Shown here: positions 49,224-58,636 of the stretch, in pieces | Position numbering within the stretch: the stretch's first letter is position 1 | Layout: each line of letters starts with the position of its first letter | Origin: Thioalkalivibrio sp. K90mix | GTDB taxonomy: Bacteria > Pseudomonadota > Gammaproteobacteria > Ectothiorhodospirales > Ectothiorhodospiraceae | DNA: 64,000 nucleotides | Assembly: GCF_000025545.1 (NCBI RefSeq) | Contig: NC_013889.1 | Location: 2,039,501 to 2,103,500 of the forward strand | Direction of reading: 5' to 3' | Made by a program: the position numbers and the translations under genes | The notes under the pieces: model-generated | Seen by the model: the letters and a program-made list of their open reading frames with translations, nothing else | What the model was told of the DNA's origin: nothing | Database searches by the model: none

Positions 49224-49554
49224 GTTTTGACCTTCATCCCCCCCGTATGAAGCCCCTTGCGGAAGGGTCCTCGGGACGGACGATTCAAAATAGAAACGGG
49301 GGCGCTGACTGTCTGAGCGGAGCGACAGCGCAGCGAGTTTCAGCGCCGCCGGCCCGAGGACCCTGGAGCAAGGTTCCCGGGCGGAATTCGGGCGCGCCTC
49401 GACGGGTACTTTCTTGGGCAAGCAAGAAAGCCAGTTGTTGATCAACAACGGGCGCGGCGCGCTGGCGAGACAGCGCAGGCAGGCGGCGGACCGAAGCCAC
49501 CGTAAACTCCAGAGGACGAACCAGGCCCAGCCTCAGGACGTGGGACAACGCCCC
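49224..49554 (-). repeat. Element B, right copy (inverted)
   Basis: On the minus strand it begins GGGGCGTTGTCCCACGTCCT, followed by GGTGGCTTCGGTCCGCCGCC, GCGCTGTCTCGCCAGCGCGCC, the 16-base palindrome GTTGTTGATCAACAAC, CTTGCCCAAGAAAGTA, GGCGGCGCTGAAACTCGCTG, CAGACAGTCAGCGCC and GGGGGGATGAAGGTCAAAAC. The module order is the same as in the left copy. The first 22 bases encode the end of lipB. Confidence 0.75.
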
Positions 49555-50234
49555 AGCGCCAGAATACGGACGAGCTCAGGCGGCAAAGAGGGTTCATGCC
49601 GGATGCTCGCCACCTCGGCGGGAAACAACTGCGCGGTCAGGTGGGCGAGCAGCTGCTCGCGGACGCGGGTGGCATCCACCGGGCCGAGCAGATGCTGCAT
49701 GGAGGTCGCGGCGAGGCCCGGATAGCCACAGGGATTCATGCGCTGAAACGGCGCCAGATCCGGGGCGATGTTCAGCGCCAGCCCATGGATGCTGCGCCCA
49801 TGCCGGATGCGCAAACCCAGCGCCGCAATCTTGGCCACGCCGACATACACCCCCGGCGCCTTCTCGCGACGCTGTGCATGGATACCCCATTGCGCGAGCG
49901 TATCGATCACGGCCTGTTCCAGGCATTCGACTAGACGCCGGACCCCGATCCCCAGCCGCGGCAGGTCCACCAGCGTGTAGACGACCAGCTGCCCGGGGCC
50001 ATGCCAGGTCACCTGCCCGCCGCGGTCGATCACCACCACCGGCGTCGCGCCGGGGTCCAGCAAGTGCTCGGGGCGGCCATTACGACCCTGAGTGAAGACG
50101 GGAAGGTGCTCGACGCACCAGAACGCATCCGGACGGGACGCATCCCGCTCCCGGGCCTGGAGCTGCATCGCCTGCCAGACGGGGACGTAGGGCTGCACAC
50201 CCAGCAGGCGGACCTCCGGCCCGGGAACGAGCAT
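49533..50234 (-). CDS. lipB: Octanoyltransferase LipB
   Basis: Moves octanoate from acyl carrier protein to lipoyl domains; LipA then acts. 233 residues from ATG 50234 (GTG 50243, overlapping the ybeD stop, is an alternative). Motifs: [20 protein letters not shown] (residues ~60-79), [20 protein letters not shown] with the catalytic Lys, and MNPCGYPGL with the catalytic Cys. The last seven residues and the stop (GRCPTS) come from the end of element B. Confidence 0.94.
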   Translation of the reverse strand: MLVPGPEVRLLGVQPYVPVWQAMQLQARERDASRPDAFWCVEHLPVFTQGRNGRPEHLLDPGATPVVVIDRGGQVTWHGPGQLVVYTLVDLPRLGIGVRRLVECLEQAVIDTLAQWGIHAQRREKAPGVYVGVAKIAALGLRIRHGRSIHGLALNIAPDLAPFQRMNPCGYPGLAATSMQHLLGPVDATRVREQLLAHLTAQLFPAEVASIRHEPSLPPELVRILALGRCPTS

Positions 50235-50239
50235 GCCGG

Positions 50240-50509
50240 TCACAGGATCATGCGGACCCGGTCGCAGCGTCCCAGGGCCCGGTAGAGGTCGTCGAGCTGG
50301 GTCTGACTGGTCGCGGTGAAGGTGATGGTAATGCCGACGAAGCGCCCGCCGCTGGACGCGCGCTGCTGGATCACGGCATCGTCCGGGTCCGGCACATGCT
50401 CGGCCACGCAAGCCTCCACGGCCTCCAGGAGTTCCGGGTGCGAGTCCCCCATGACCTTGATCGGAAAACGACAGGGAAACTCGATCAGACTTTCGCGTTC
50501 GTCTGTCAT
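50240..50509 (-). CDS. ybeD: YbeD/DUF493 family protein
   Basis: 89 residues: [20 protein letters not shown] and [20 protein letters not shown] are typical of DUF493, a small ACT-like protein usually next to lipB. Function not settled. ATG 50509 has GAGGGG upstream. The start overlaps the transaminase stop and its own stop touches lipB. Confidence 0.9.
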   Translation of the reverse strand: MTDERESLIEFPCRFPIKVMGDSHPELLEAVEACVAEHVPDPDDAVIQQRASSGGRFVGITITFTATSQTQLDDLYRALGRCDRVRMIL

Positions 50510-51390
50510 GCGCACCCCTCGACCGCCGTCCGGGACGGGTGAGCGTCGCACTTTGCCTGCTGATACGCGGCATGAATGGCCTTCCAGGCCGGCCCCGGGA
50601 ACCCGGCTCCGACCGGATGGCCGTCGAGCCGACAAACCGGCAGGAGCTCCTTGGTGGAACTGGTCAGCCAGATCTCGTCGGCCGCACGCAACTCGGACTC
50701 GGACAGATCGCGCTCCACGACATCGAGACCACACTGAGCAGCCAGGCGCAGGACCAGGTCCCTTGTTACCCCCGGGAGCAGCGATGCTGCCAGCGGTGGT
50801 GTCACCAGCGTGCCGTCCACCAGAGCGAACACATTGCTGGCCGCACCCTCCGTCACCTGTCCGTCCCGCAGCAGGATGGCCTCGACCGCATCCTGTTCAC
50901 GCGCCTCCTGACGCGCGAGCACGTTGGCCAGCAACGTAGTGGCCTTGATGTCGCAGCGCGACCAGCGCGTATCGGGCCCCGTCACTGCCGCGACCCCGGC
51001 CTGGCGGGTCGTGTCCGGCAGGGGCGCGATCGGATTCGCCATCGCAAAGACCGTGGGCGGTCCGACGGCGGGAAAGGCGTGGTCGCGCGGGGCAACCCCG
51101 CGCGTGACCTGCAGGTACAGGCCGAGATCGATGGGCTCATCCCCCTCGTTGCGCCGGACGAGCTCTTCCAGCATAGCCCGCCACTGGTCGAGCGACAGCG
51201 GCGATTCGAGGCGGATGGCGTCCAGCGAGCGCTGCAGTCGCTCCAGGTGTTCCGTCAGCAGAAACAACTGGCCGGCGTAGCTGGGAATCACCTCGTAGAC
51301 CGAGTCCCCGAACAGAAACCCGCGATCCAGCGGGGAGATCCGCACGGATTCGAGCGGCATGAACTCACCATTGAAATACGCAACGCTCAC
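50506..51390 (-). CDS. dat: D-amino acid (D-alanine) transaminase
   Basis: Class IV PLP aminotransferase, 294 residues; makes D-glutamate or D-alanine. Marks: [37 protein letters not shown] near the N-terminus, PLP Lys in [20 protein letters not shown] and [20 protein letters not shown]. The [12 protein letters not shown] start is more like D-Ala transaminase than branched-chain enzyme, but aminodeoxychorismate lyase is not fully excluded. It lies between dacA and ybeD. Confidence 0.85.
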   Translation of the reverse strand: MSVAYFNGEFMPLESVRISPLDRGFLFGDSVYEVIPSYAGQLFLLTEHLERLQRSLDAIRLESPLSLDQWRAMLEELVRRNEGDEPIDLGLYLQVTRGVAPRDHAFPAVGPPTVFAMANPIAPLPDTTRQAGVAAVTGPDTRWSRCDIKATTLLANVLARQEAREQDAVEAILLRDGQVTEGAASNVFALVDGTLVTPPLAASLLPGVTRDLVLRLAAQCGLDVVERDLSESELRAADEIWLTSSTKELLPVCRLDGHPVGAGFPGPAWKAIHAAYQQAKCDAHPSRTAVEGCA

Positions 51391-51402
51391 ACTCGCTCCG
51401 AA

Positions 51403-52650
51403 TCAGAACGGCCAGACCGAGCGCAACGACAGGGCAGCACCATCCCACAGGCGCCGCATCAGTCCGCCCTCCTCCACCTCTTCAAGGGCGACGACCGGCT
51501 GCTGCCCGATCAACTCGCCATTCAGGCGAGCCTGCACCTCACCCACAGCGGCCCCTGCGGCCAGCGGCGCTTCCAGCGGCTGGTTCAGCTCCATCGTGGC
51601 TTCAAGGTTGTCACCGCGACCCGGGGGCACGATCACCCAGAAGTCCTCGGCTAGCCCGACGGACACCTCGCTATCCGCACCACGATAGACGCGCGGGCTG
51701 CCCAGCTGCGTGCCCGCCTCGAACAGCCGCTGCGGTTCGGTAAAACGCATGCCCCAGTTGACCAGGGCCTGCGACTCGTTGGCCCGGCGCGTGCCACCCT
51801 CCTGGTGATTGGAGGCCTCGATTCCCAGCACCACGGCGATCAGCCGGCGATCGCTGCGTTTCGCCGACGAGACCAGGTTGTACCCGGCCGCGGAGGTCCA
51901 GCCCGTCTTCAGGCCATCGAAACCGGCGTCACGCCACAGGAGCATGTTCCGATTGCTCTGCGAGATATCGTTGAACTCGAACGAGCGCTCGCTGTAATAG
52001 CCGTAAAGGTCGGGGAACTCCCGAATCAGCGCCCGCGCCAGCAGCGCCATATCCTGAGCGGAGGTCGACTGCGGCTCGTCGGACGGCAGCCCGTGCGAGT
52101 TGGTGAAATACGAGCGCGTCATCCCGAGTTCACGCGCCTGGTTGTTCATCATGTCGACGAACGCCCCTTCGGAACCGGCCACGGCCTCGGCCAGCGCAGT
52201 GGAGGCATCGTTGCCGGACTGGATAATCATCCCGCGCAGCAGGTCCTCGACCTTCACCTCGTCGCCGACCTCGATGAACATGCGCGACGCACCCCGCATG
52301 CCCGTGCGCCAGGCCCGCTCGCTGATCGTCACCGTGTCCTCGAGCCCCAGCCGCCCGTCACGAATCTCGCCGAACACGACATAGGCCGTCATCAGCTTGG
52401 TCAGGCTGGCCGGTTCGCGATCAACATCCGCCTCGCGCGAGGCCAGCATCAGACCCGAGTCAAAGTCCATCAATGCATAGCTCTTCGCCGTCACATCAGA
52501 GGGCGGGCTGGGGATCCCGCTCGGCATGGCCCCACCACTGCCCGGAACCGGCAGGGGCTCATCCGCCATCGCCGGCATGGCGGCCACGCACACGGCCAGG
52601 GAGAGGGTCATCAGGGCGCGGCGGGCGACAGAATGGAGCGGGGGGATCAT
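51403..52650 (-). CDS. dacA: D-alanyl-D-alanine carboxypeptidase (PBP5/6 family)
   Basis: Trims the terminal D-Ala from peptidoglycan stems. 415 residues from ATG 52650, with a signal peptide (ALMTLSLAVCVAAMPAMA). Catalytic motifs: SxxK in REPASLTKLMTAYVV, SGN in IIQSGNDASTALAE, KTG in GLKTGWTSAAGYNLV. A C-terminal amphipathic anchor helix (MRRLWDGAALSLRSVWPF) is present. An AGGAGG lies about 12 bases upstream of the start. Confidence 0.95.
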   Translation of the reverse strand: MIPPLHSVARRALMTLSLAVCVAAMPAMADEPLPVPGSGGAMPSGIPSPPSDVTAKSYALMDFDSGLMLASREADVDREPASLTKLMTAYVVFGEIRDGRLGLEDTVTISERAWRTGMRGASRMFIEVGDEVKVEDLLRGMIIQSGNDASTALAEAVAGSEGAFVDMMNNQARELGMTRSYFTNSHGLPSDEPQSTSAQDMALLARALIREFPDLYGYYSERSFEFNDISQSNRNMLLWRDAGFDGLKTGWTSAAGYNLVSSAKRSDRRLIAVVLGIEASNHQEGGTRRANESQALVNWGMRFTEPQRLFEAGTQLGSPRVYRGADSEVSVGLAEDFWVIVPPGRGDNLEATMELNQPLEAPLAAGAAVGEVQARLNGELIGQQPVVALEEVEEGGLMRRLWDGAALSLRSVWPF

Positions 52651-52754
52651 GGTGGTTCGAGGCCTCCTGTAGAGATGGCTAACGATAGCAGACCGGGTCC
52701 GCGCAGATGAACGCAAACGGAACCGGCGGTACAAAAACTGAGCGATACGCGGCG

Positions 52755-53759
52755 TCAGTCGTCGACGATGCGGTAGTCGACGTGGGCGGCCTCCTGCAGG
52801 CGCTCGGTCGCCTCCTGCAGCTCGACCTCTTCCAGCGGGCCGATGCGCACCCGATGCAGATCCGCCTGCTCGTCGCGTTCCAGCGTCGAGATCTCGACCG
52901 ACTCGAATCCGAGGGCCTCCAGATCGCGCTGGATCTCCTCCGCCGTTCGGCGTTCGGAAAACGCCCCGACCTGCACCCAGCGGCCATTGTTCGCGGCGGC
53001 CTCTGGGGCATTCGCTGCGGTAGCAGCGCGCGCGTCATCAGAGGATGCCGCAACGGGGCTGCTGCCGCCCCCCTGTCTGGCCTCGGCCAGCTCGATGGGT
53101 TCCGGCACTGGCGGGCGCGATTCGGCCACACGCGGCGAATCGACGTCTTCCGGCCCCACGGCACGAATGCGCACCGGGGCCACACCGGCGTCGGTCATGT
53201 CCAACCGATGCGCCGCGGCATAGGAGAGGTCGATGATGCGCTCGTCCACAAAGGGCCCGCGATCGTTGACCCTCACAATCACGCGGCGGTCGTTCTCCAG
53301 GTTCACGACCTCGACATAGGTCGGCAGCGGCAGTGTCTTGTGGGCTGCCGTCATCGCATACATGTCGTAGGGTTCCCCGCTGGAGGTGCGCCGGCCGTGG
53401 AACTTGGTTCCGTACCAGGAGGCCAGGCCCTCTTCCTCGAACCCGGTGCTGGTGCGCAGGGTACGGTAACGCTGCCCGAAGACCTCGTACTCGGGCGGGT
53501 TCCCGTAGCGACTCGGGGGCTCGTCGGTCGGCACCGCGTCGGGGATCAGGGCCAGATCCTGCGGGACATCCTCCGGGTCCGGGTAGGCGTCATAGGCCGC
53601 ATCGCCCAGCGGGCGGTCCGGGTCTGCCTCGCGGTCGGGGGTCGACGAGCACCCCGCCAGCGCCAGCGCGAACAACACCGCCGGCGCGGCGACGACCGCG
53701 CCAGGGCGGCACCGGTTACTGGGCAAAGGCCTCGGCCAGCTGGTGGACGGCCATCGCAT
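52755..53759 (-). CDS. rlpA: RlpA-family septal ring lytic transglycosylase
   Basis: Cell-wall lipoprotein, 334 residues. Lipobox LFALALAGCSS, then the double-psi beta-barrel (GLASWYGTKFHGRRTSSGEP, YVEVVNLENDRRVIVRVNDR, GPFVDERIIDLSYAAAHRLD) and a C-terminal SPOR domain that binds denuded glycan (GRWVQVGAFSERRTAEEIQR). The start ATG 53759 overlaps the mltB gene by 44 bases; no better start was found. Confidence 0.92.
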   Translation of the reverse strand: MRWPSTSWPRPLPSNRCRPGAVVAAPAVLFALALAGCSSTPDREADPDRPLGDAAYDAYPDPEDVPQDLALIPDAVPTDEPPSRYGNPPEYEVFGQRYRTLRTSTGFEEEGLASWYGTKFHGRRTSSGEPYDMYAMTAAHKTLPLPTYVEVVNLENDRRVIVRVNDRGPFVDERIIDLSYAAAHRLDMTDAGVAPVRIRAVGPEDVDSPRVAESRPPVPEPIELAEARQGGGSSPVAASSDDARAATAANAPEAAANNGRWVQVGAFSERRTAEEIQRDLEALGFESVEISTLERDEQADLHRVRIGPLEEVELQEATERLQEAAHVDYRIVDD

Positions 53760-54741
53760 ACAGCGGGCTCCGGTTATAACGGGTGATCACATAGAAATTG
53801 GGGTAACCAAGATAGTACTCGTAGCCGTCCTCGCCCTCGAGACGAATAAACGAGTACTTCCCGTCCTCGGCCACGGACTCGTCGGGATAAATACCGTGCT
53901 CGGCAAGCTCGTCGAGGTCAAAGCGCGCCTGGAAATTGCGGCTGATCAGTTCCTCGTGGGCATCGCCCTCGACCCGCGCCCGCGCCACCACCGGCTCGCC
54001 GGTCTGCCAGCCGTGCTCGCGGAAGTAGTTGGCCACACTGCCGATGGCATCCGGCCACGAATTGAGCAGATCGCGGCGGCCATCGCCGTCGAAGTCCACT
54101 GCATAGTGGCGATAGCTCGAGGAGATAAACTGTCCGCGTCCCATGGCCCCGGCGTAGGAGCCCCGAGTCTCGCGGACATCCAGGCCCTCCTCCTGCACCA
54201 GGGTCAGGAACTGGCCCAGTTCACTGCGGAAGAAATCCGCACGCGGCGGGTAGTCAAAGCCCAGCGTGACCAGCGCATCGAACACGCGGAAGCCCCCGGT
54301 GTTGCGCCCGTAGTTGGTCTCCACACCGATGATGGCGGTAATCATTTCCTGTTCGACGCCAAAGGTTTCCTCGGCACGGGCCAGCGTCTCGGCCTGCTCT
54401 TCCATGAAGCGCTCGCCACGCTCGATGCGCAGCTCGTTCACGAAAATCGGGCGATAGTCCTTCCAGGGACGCGCCTCGGCGGGCGCCGAGATCAGGTCGA
54501 GGATCCGCTGCTGGGGGTCGGCCTCGGCGAACAGGCCCTCCAGTTCGTCACGATCCATACCCGCCTCGACCTGTTCGTCGATAAAGGCCTGCACCTCCTC
54601 GCGCTCCAGGTAGGGCGGGTCGCCAGCGCGAAACTCGGACCCCGAGACGTTCGACAGAGAGCAGGCCCCCAGTGACAGGATCAACCCGGCCTGCAGGAGG
54701 AGGGAACGAAGGGTGCCCAGAGGGCGCAGATTCAGGGTCAT
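53716..54741 (-). CDS. mltB: Membrane-bound lytic transglycosylase B
   Basis: 341 residues from ATG 54741. Lipoprotein signal (LLLQAGLILSLGACSLSNVS). The catalytic Glu is in ITAIIGVETNYGRNTGGFRV and the SLT-2 fold motifs YAGAMGRGQFISSSYRHYAV and DAIGSVANYFREHGWQTGEP follow. The start overlaps the rodA stop (ATGA). Longer upstream extension to 54969 overlaps rodA and is rejected. Confidence 0.95.
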   Translation of the reverse strand: MTLNLRPLGTLRSLLLQAGLILSLGACSLSNVSGSEFRAGDPPYLEREEVQAFIDEQVEAGMDRDELEGLFAEADPQQRILDLISAPAEARPWKDYRPIFVNELRIERGERFMEEQAETLARAEETFGVEQEMITAIIGVETNYGRNTGGFRVFDALVTLGFDYPPRADFFRSELGQFLTLVQEEGLDVRETRGSYAGAMGRGQFISSSYRHYAVDFDGDGRRDLLNSWPDAIGSVANYFREHGWQTGEPVVARARVEGDAHEELISRNFQARFDLDELAEHGIYPDESVAEDGKYSFIRLEGEDGYEYYLGYPNFYVITRYNRSPLYAMAVHQLAEAFAQ

Positions 54742-55856
54742 CGATTCACCAGGCGCTTTTGCGACGCGATGCTCATGAGAATACCGAAGGCGACCATAAG
54801 GGTCACCAGTGATGTACCGCCGTAGCTCACCAGCGGAAGCGGCACGCCAACCACGGGCAAAAGCCCGGTCACCATGGCGATATTGACCACCATGTAGACG
54901 GCGAAGGTGAGCGCCAGGCTGCCGCCCAGCAAACGGGCGAAACGATCCTGGGCCAGGGCCGAGATCCACAGCCCGCGCGCCACGATCGCAAAATACAGCA
55001 ACAGCAAGAGTGCGACACCGATAAACCCGAATTCCTCGGCGTATACCGCAAAAATAAAATCCGTGGAACGTTCGGGCAAGAAGTCGAGGTGCGACTGCGT
55101 GCCGTTCAGCCAGCCCTTGCCATACAGCCCGCCGGAGCCGATCGCAATCTTGGACTGAATGATGTGATAACCGGTCCCCAGCGGGTCCGACTCCGGATTG
55201 AACAGGGTCAGCACCCGCTGGCGCTGGTAGTCATGCATCTGCAGCCATAATGCCGGGATCGCAGCGGCCGCGGCCAGCCCCAGCCCGACAAACCAGCGCC
55301 AGCTCAGCCCCGCCAGGAAGATCACCAGGAAACCGGCGGTACCCACCAGCATCGCGGTCCCCAGATCCGGCTGGCGCATGATCAGAAACACTGGAACCAG
55401 GATCAGTGGCACCGTCACCAGCAGGTCGCGGAAACGCGGGCGGTCGTTGCGAGTGGACAGGTACCAGGCGACCATCATCGGCACCGCCAGCTTCATGATC
55501 TCGGAGGGCTGGAAGCGCATGAAGCCGAGATCCAGCCAGCGCCGCGCCCCCTTGCCCACCTCGCCGGCAACCATGACCGCCAACAGTAGCGCGACACCGG
55601 CCACAAACAGCCATGGTGCCAGGGACCGCAGGGTACGCACCGGGATCTGCGCGACCAGCACCATCGCGGCCACGCCGAGTCCGATGCGCATGGTCTGCCG
55701 CTCAAGGGCAATCATGCTCTCGCCGGAGGCACTGAACAGGACCGCCAGACCCACCAGCAGCAGGATGCCGATCAGCACCAGCAGCACGCCATCCAGACGC
55801 AGGCGCCCCAGCACCCACTGCCCTAGCGGCATCTCGCGACCCGTCACGCTGATCAT
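54738..55856 (-). CDS. rodA: Peptidoglycan polymerase RodA (SEDS)
   Basis: 372 residues, about ten membrane helices (LDGVLLVLIGILLLVGLAVL, AVPMMVAWYLSTR, FLVIFLAGLSWRWFVGLGLA). SEDS marks: GARRWLDLGFMRFQPSEIMK, RQPDLGTAMLVG, GVPLPLVSYGGTSLVTLM. It polymerises glycan with PBP2 (next gene upstream; four-base overlap). Confidence 0.96.
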   Translation of the reverse strand: MISVTGREMPLGQWVLGRLRLDGVLLVLIGILLLVGLAVLFSASGESMIALERQTMRIGLGVAAMVLVAQIPVRTLRSLAPWLFVAGVALLLAVMVAGEVGKGARRWLDLGFMRFQPSEIMKLAVPMMVAWYLSTRNDRPRFRDLLVTVPLILVPVFLIMRQPDLGTAMLVGTAGFLVIFLAGLSWRWFVGLGLAAAAAIPALWLQMHDYQRQRVLTLFNPESDPLGTGYHIIQSKIAIGSGGLYGKGWLNGTQSHLDFLPERSTDFIFAVYAEEFGFIGVALLLLLYFAIVARGLWISALAQDRFARLLGGSLALTFAVYMVVNIAMVTGLLPVVGVPLPLVSYGGTSLVTLMVAFGILMSIASQKRLVNR

Positions 55857-57733
55857 TCGTCCTCCGGCACGTCAAGCGTCATTCCGGCGTCACCTTTCAG
55901 GAAGGCGTCCATCACCTCGCGGGCCACCGGGGCCGCCACGCGACCGCCCGAGCCGCCGTGCTCGAGCAGCACCGCCACCGCGATCTGTGGGTCATCCGCG
56001 GGTGCATAGCCGACAAACAGGGCGTGATCCCACAGATGCCGGGGCAACTCGTCCTCGTCGTACTCCTCGTCCTGGCCCAGCCCGAAGACCTGCGAAGTGC
56101 CGGTCTTGCCCGCGATGCGGTAATTCGTCGGCGGGCGGCTGCCAATCGACCCCCAGGCGGTGCCGTGGCGCGCATGCACGGCCTCGATCAGCGACTCGTG
56201 AATCGTGTCCCAGTGCTCCGGGGCCGCCTGCACCGGCTCGCGAGGCTGCGGCAGCAACCGTTCGAGTTCGCCGTTGCCATTATCCATCGATTGCAGCAGG
56301 CGAGGCTGGATACGCTGTCCGCGCCCGGCCAGGGTCGCCGTGAAGTCCGCCATCTGCAACGGCGTTGACAGCATGTAGCCCTGGCCAATCGCGGTAATCA
56401 GGGTCTCGCCGGGGAACCAGACCTGGTCATGTGTGGCCCGCTTCCAGTCACGGCTGGGCAGGATACCTGCGCGCTCGCCCGTGGCATCGATACCGACGCG
56501 CTGCCCAAGCCCGAATGCCCCCAGCATCGGCACCATGCGGTCGATCCCCATCGTATGCGCAAGGTCGTAGAAGTAGACGTCGGAAGACACGGCGATGGCG
56601 CGCGACATGTCGACCCAGCCATGCCCTTCCCGGCGCCAGTCACGATAGCGACGCTCATGGCCGGGGATCTGAAAATAGCCACGGGCAAACATCCGTCGAT
56701 CCGCAGTGGTAATCCCCTCGTCCAGCGCGGCCAGCCCCACCAGGGGCTTGACCGTGGAACCCGGCGGATACTGTCCGGTCAGGGCGCGATTGAACAACGG
56801 CCGCGCGGGGTCGGATTGCAGATCGGAAAAGGCGGCCTGGGAGATGCCGTGCACGAACATCTCGGGGTCGAATCCCGGGGCACTGACCAGCGCCAGCACC
56901 TCGCCGTTGTTCGGATCCAGCGCGACAATCGCCCCCCGCCGGCCCGCCAGCGACCGGTAAGCGGCACGCTGCAGGTCCGCGTCAATGGTGAGGGTAATGT
57001 CGGTACCGGCCTCCGGTGGCGTTACCGACAGCTCGCGAATCACCCGCCCCTGGGCATTGACCTCTACCTGGCGGTAACCCGGGCGGCCATGCAGCAAATC
57101 CTCGTAGTAGCGCTCAATGCCGATCTTGCCAATATGCGAGCTGCCGGCATAGGCACGCCGGTCCACCCGCGCCAGGTCCTGCTCGTTGATCCGGCCCACG
57201 TACCCGACCACATGCGAGAACTTGTCGCCGAGCGGATAGAAGCGCATCGGCCGGGCCTCGATCTCCACGCCCGGCAACTCGTGCCGCGAGACCGCGATCC
57301 TGGCCACCGTGGTGTCGTCCAGGCCCGCCTTGAGCAGCACCGGCTGGAAGGGACGGCGCTGACGCACGCCGCGGCGGAAACGTTCGATATCCGCGTCGGA
57401 GAGATCGACAAAGTCGTGCAGGCGCTCCAGGAGGTCGTCCAGATTGCCGGCCTGCTCGACTGTCACCTCCAGCTGGTAGGAGGCACGGTTGCCCGCCAGC
57501 AACTGGCCATTGCGATCCCGGATCACGCCACGACTGGGCGCAATCGGCTCCACCCGCAGCCGATTATTCTCCGACAGCGTGGTGAAATGGGTATGCGCGC
57601 CGACCTGAAGGCCCGACAGGCGCCAGCCAATCAGGAGCAGAACGGCGGCAAGCAGGAGCAGCGCCAGCAGAATACGGACGACGAACCGCTGCTGGTCCTG
57701 TTGTTCCTGTCCGTAGTCATCACGCCCGGCCAT
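55853..57733 (-). CDS. mrdA: Penicillin-binding protein 2 (transpeptidase)
   Basis: 626 residues from ATG 57733; TTG codons upstream are unlikely starts. One N-terminal helix (FVVRILLALLLLAAVLLLIG), a pedestal domain (APSRGVIRDRNGQLLAGN), and the transpeptidase with SxxK (PPGSTVKPLVGL), SxD/N (SSDVYFYDLAHTMG) and KTG (AGKTGTSQVFGL). Elongasome partner of RodA. Confidence 0.96.
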   Translation of the reverse strand: MAGRDDYGQEQQDQQRFVVRILLALLLLAAVLLLIGWRLSGLQVGAHTHFTTLSENNRLRVEPIAPSRGVIRDRNGQLLAGNRASYQLEVTVEQAGNLDDLLERLHDFVDLSDADIERFRRGVRQRRPFQPVLLKAGLDDTTVARIAVSRHELPGVEIEARPMRFYPLGDKFSHVVGYVGRINEQDLARVDRRAYAGSSHIGKIGIERYYEDLLHGRPGYRQVEVNAQGRVIRELSVTPPEAGTDITLTIDADLQRAAYRSLAGRRGAIVALDPNNGEVLALVSAPGFDPEMFVHGISQAAFSDLQSDPARPLFNRALTGQYPPGSTVKPLVGLAALDEGITTADRRMFARGYFQIPGHERRYRDWRREGHGWVDMSRAIAVSSDVYFYDLAHTMGIDRMVPMLGAFGLGQRVGIDATGERAGILPSRDWKRATHDQVWFPGETLITAIGQGYMLSTPLQMADFTATLAGRGQRIQPRLLQSMDNGNGELERLLPQPREPVQAAPEHWDTIHESLIEAVHARHGTAWGSIGSRPPTNYRIAGKTGTSQVFGLGQDEEYDEDELPRHLWDHALFVGYAPADDPQIAVAVLLEHGGSGGRVAAPVAREVMDAFLKGDAGMTLDVPEDE

Positions 57734-57837
57734 TTCAGCGGACCGCCACAACAACGAACGCCGCGCACACGGCGAACCCCGGCCCCGGGGATGCGGGGAC
57801 GATCCACGCCACGTGCTGACGCCGGGCCGCTACCGGC

Positions 57838-58374
57838 TCAGATCTTGCTCTTCTGGTAACGCTTGTAGCTGGCAACAATCTCCGCCTTGGCCTCTTCGGC
57901 GCCGACCCAGCCTTCGACCTTGACCCACTTGCCCTTCTCCAGCTCCTTGTAGCGCTCGAAGAAGTGCTTGATCGAATCCAGGAGCTCCTTCGGCACATCT
58001 TCCGGCCCCTGGAACCGCCCGGACTGCGTGCACAGTTTGCTCACCGGAACCGCGAGGATCTTCGCATCCACACCGGCCTCGTCGGTCATCTTCAGCATAC
58101 CAATCGGGCGCGAGCGCACGACCGAACCCGGCAGCAGCGGCACCGGGGTGATCACCAGCACGTCCACCGGGTCATTGTCTTCCGACTCCGTATTCGGGAT
58201 GAATCCGTAGTTGCACGGATAGAACATCGCGACCGCCATAAAGCGATCGACCACCAGAGCCCCGCTGTCCTTGTCCATCTCGTACTTGACGGGCTGGCCC
58301 TGGGTGGGGATCTCGATTACCACGTTGATGTCGTTGGGGAGATCCTTGCCGGCTTCGATCTGGTTGAGGTCCAT
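57838..58374 (-). CDS. ppa: Inorganic pyrophosphatase (family I)
   Basis: 178 residues, hydrolyses diphosphate. [40 protein letters not shown] and [20 protein letters not shown] carry the metal-binding Asp residues. A -10-like TATAAT is at 58411-58416 on the same strand. Divergent from adk. Confidence 0.97.
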   Translation of the reverse strand: MDLNQIEAGKDLPNDINVVIEIPTQGQPVKYEMDKDSGALVVDRFMAVAMFYPCNYGFIPNTESEDNDPVDVLVITPVPLLPGSVVRSRPIGMLKMTDEAGVDAKILAVPVSKLCTQSGRFQGPEDVPKELLDSIKHFFERYKELEKGKWVKVEGWVGAEEAKAEIVASYKRYQKSKI

Positions 58375-58410
58375 GCTTGGTTATATTCCGATTGTTTTGA
58401 AGAGCGGGGG

Positions 58411-58416
58411 ATTATA
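58411..58416 (-). promoter_or_regulatory. Candidate -10 box of ppa
   Basis: Minus strand TATAAT, 37 bases upstream of the ppa ATG. No good -35 match is seen; the spacer contains GGGGCTCTCCCC, a small inverted repeat. Confidence 0.35.
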
Positions 58417-58485
58417 CAGGGGAGAGCCCCCGCAATGGCACCCGTCACCGTCAGGCCAGGGAGCCACGGGCTGTAGTGAGCGGTT

Positions 58486-58515
58486 GCGGCCGATCACCCT
58501 CAGGCGGTATAAGAC
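58486..58515 (+). promoter_or_regulatory. Candidate adk promoter
   Basis: TTGCGG (58486-58491), 18-base spacer, TATAAG (58510-58515). Plausible sigma-70 promoter about 120 bases upstream of the adk start; the rest of 58375-58636 has no gene. Confidence 0.35.
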
Positions 58516-58636
58516 CGCGCTCGGGAAACGGTTTGCGCCGCACCGCCGCAACCCTTTCACGATGGCCATTTACCGTGCCGCCTCGTACCCGGCTTGTGCT
58601 GCGGTTCGGCGCCGCACCCGGCAGCAGGAGTCAGCC

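Larger units (their letters stand above)
48642..49532. other. Intergenic region between lipA and lipB built of inverted repeat modules
   Basis: 891 bases without a credible gene. Two ~325-base element copies face each other (48666-48987 and 49224-49554) around a core holding a REP-like palindrome (49102-49187). It separates two converging genes, so the hairpins may stop transcription from both sides. Confidence 0.75.

Noticed and set aside
54742-54969. Longer mltB start upstream
   Set aside because: It would run inside rodA; the lipoprotein signal begins at ATG 54741, which overlaps the rodA stop in the usual ATGA fashion.
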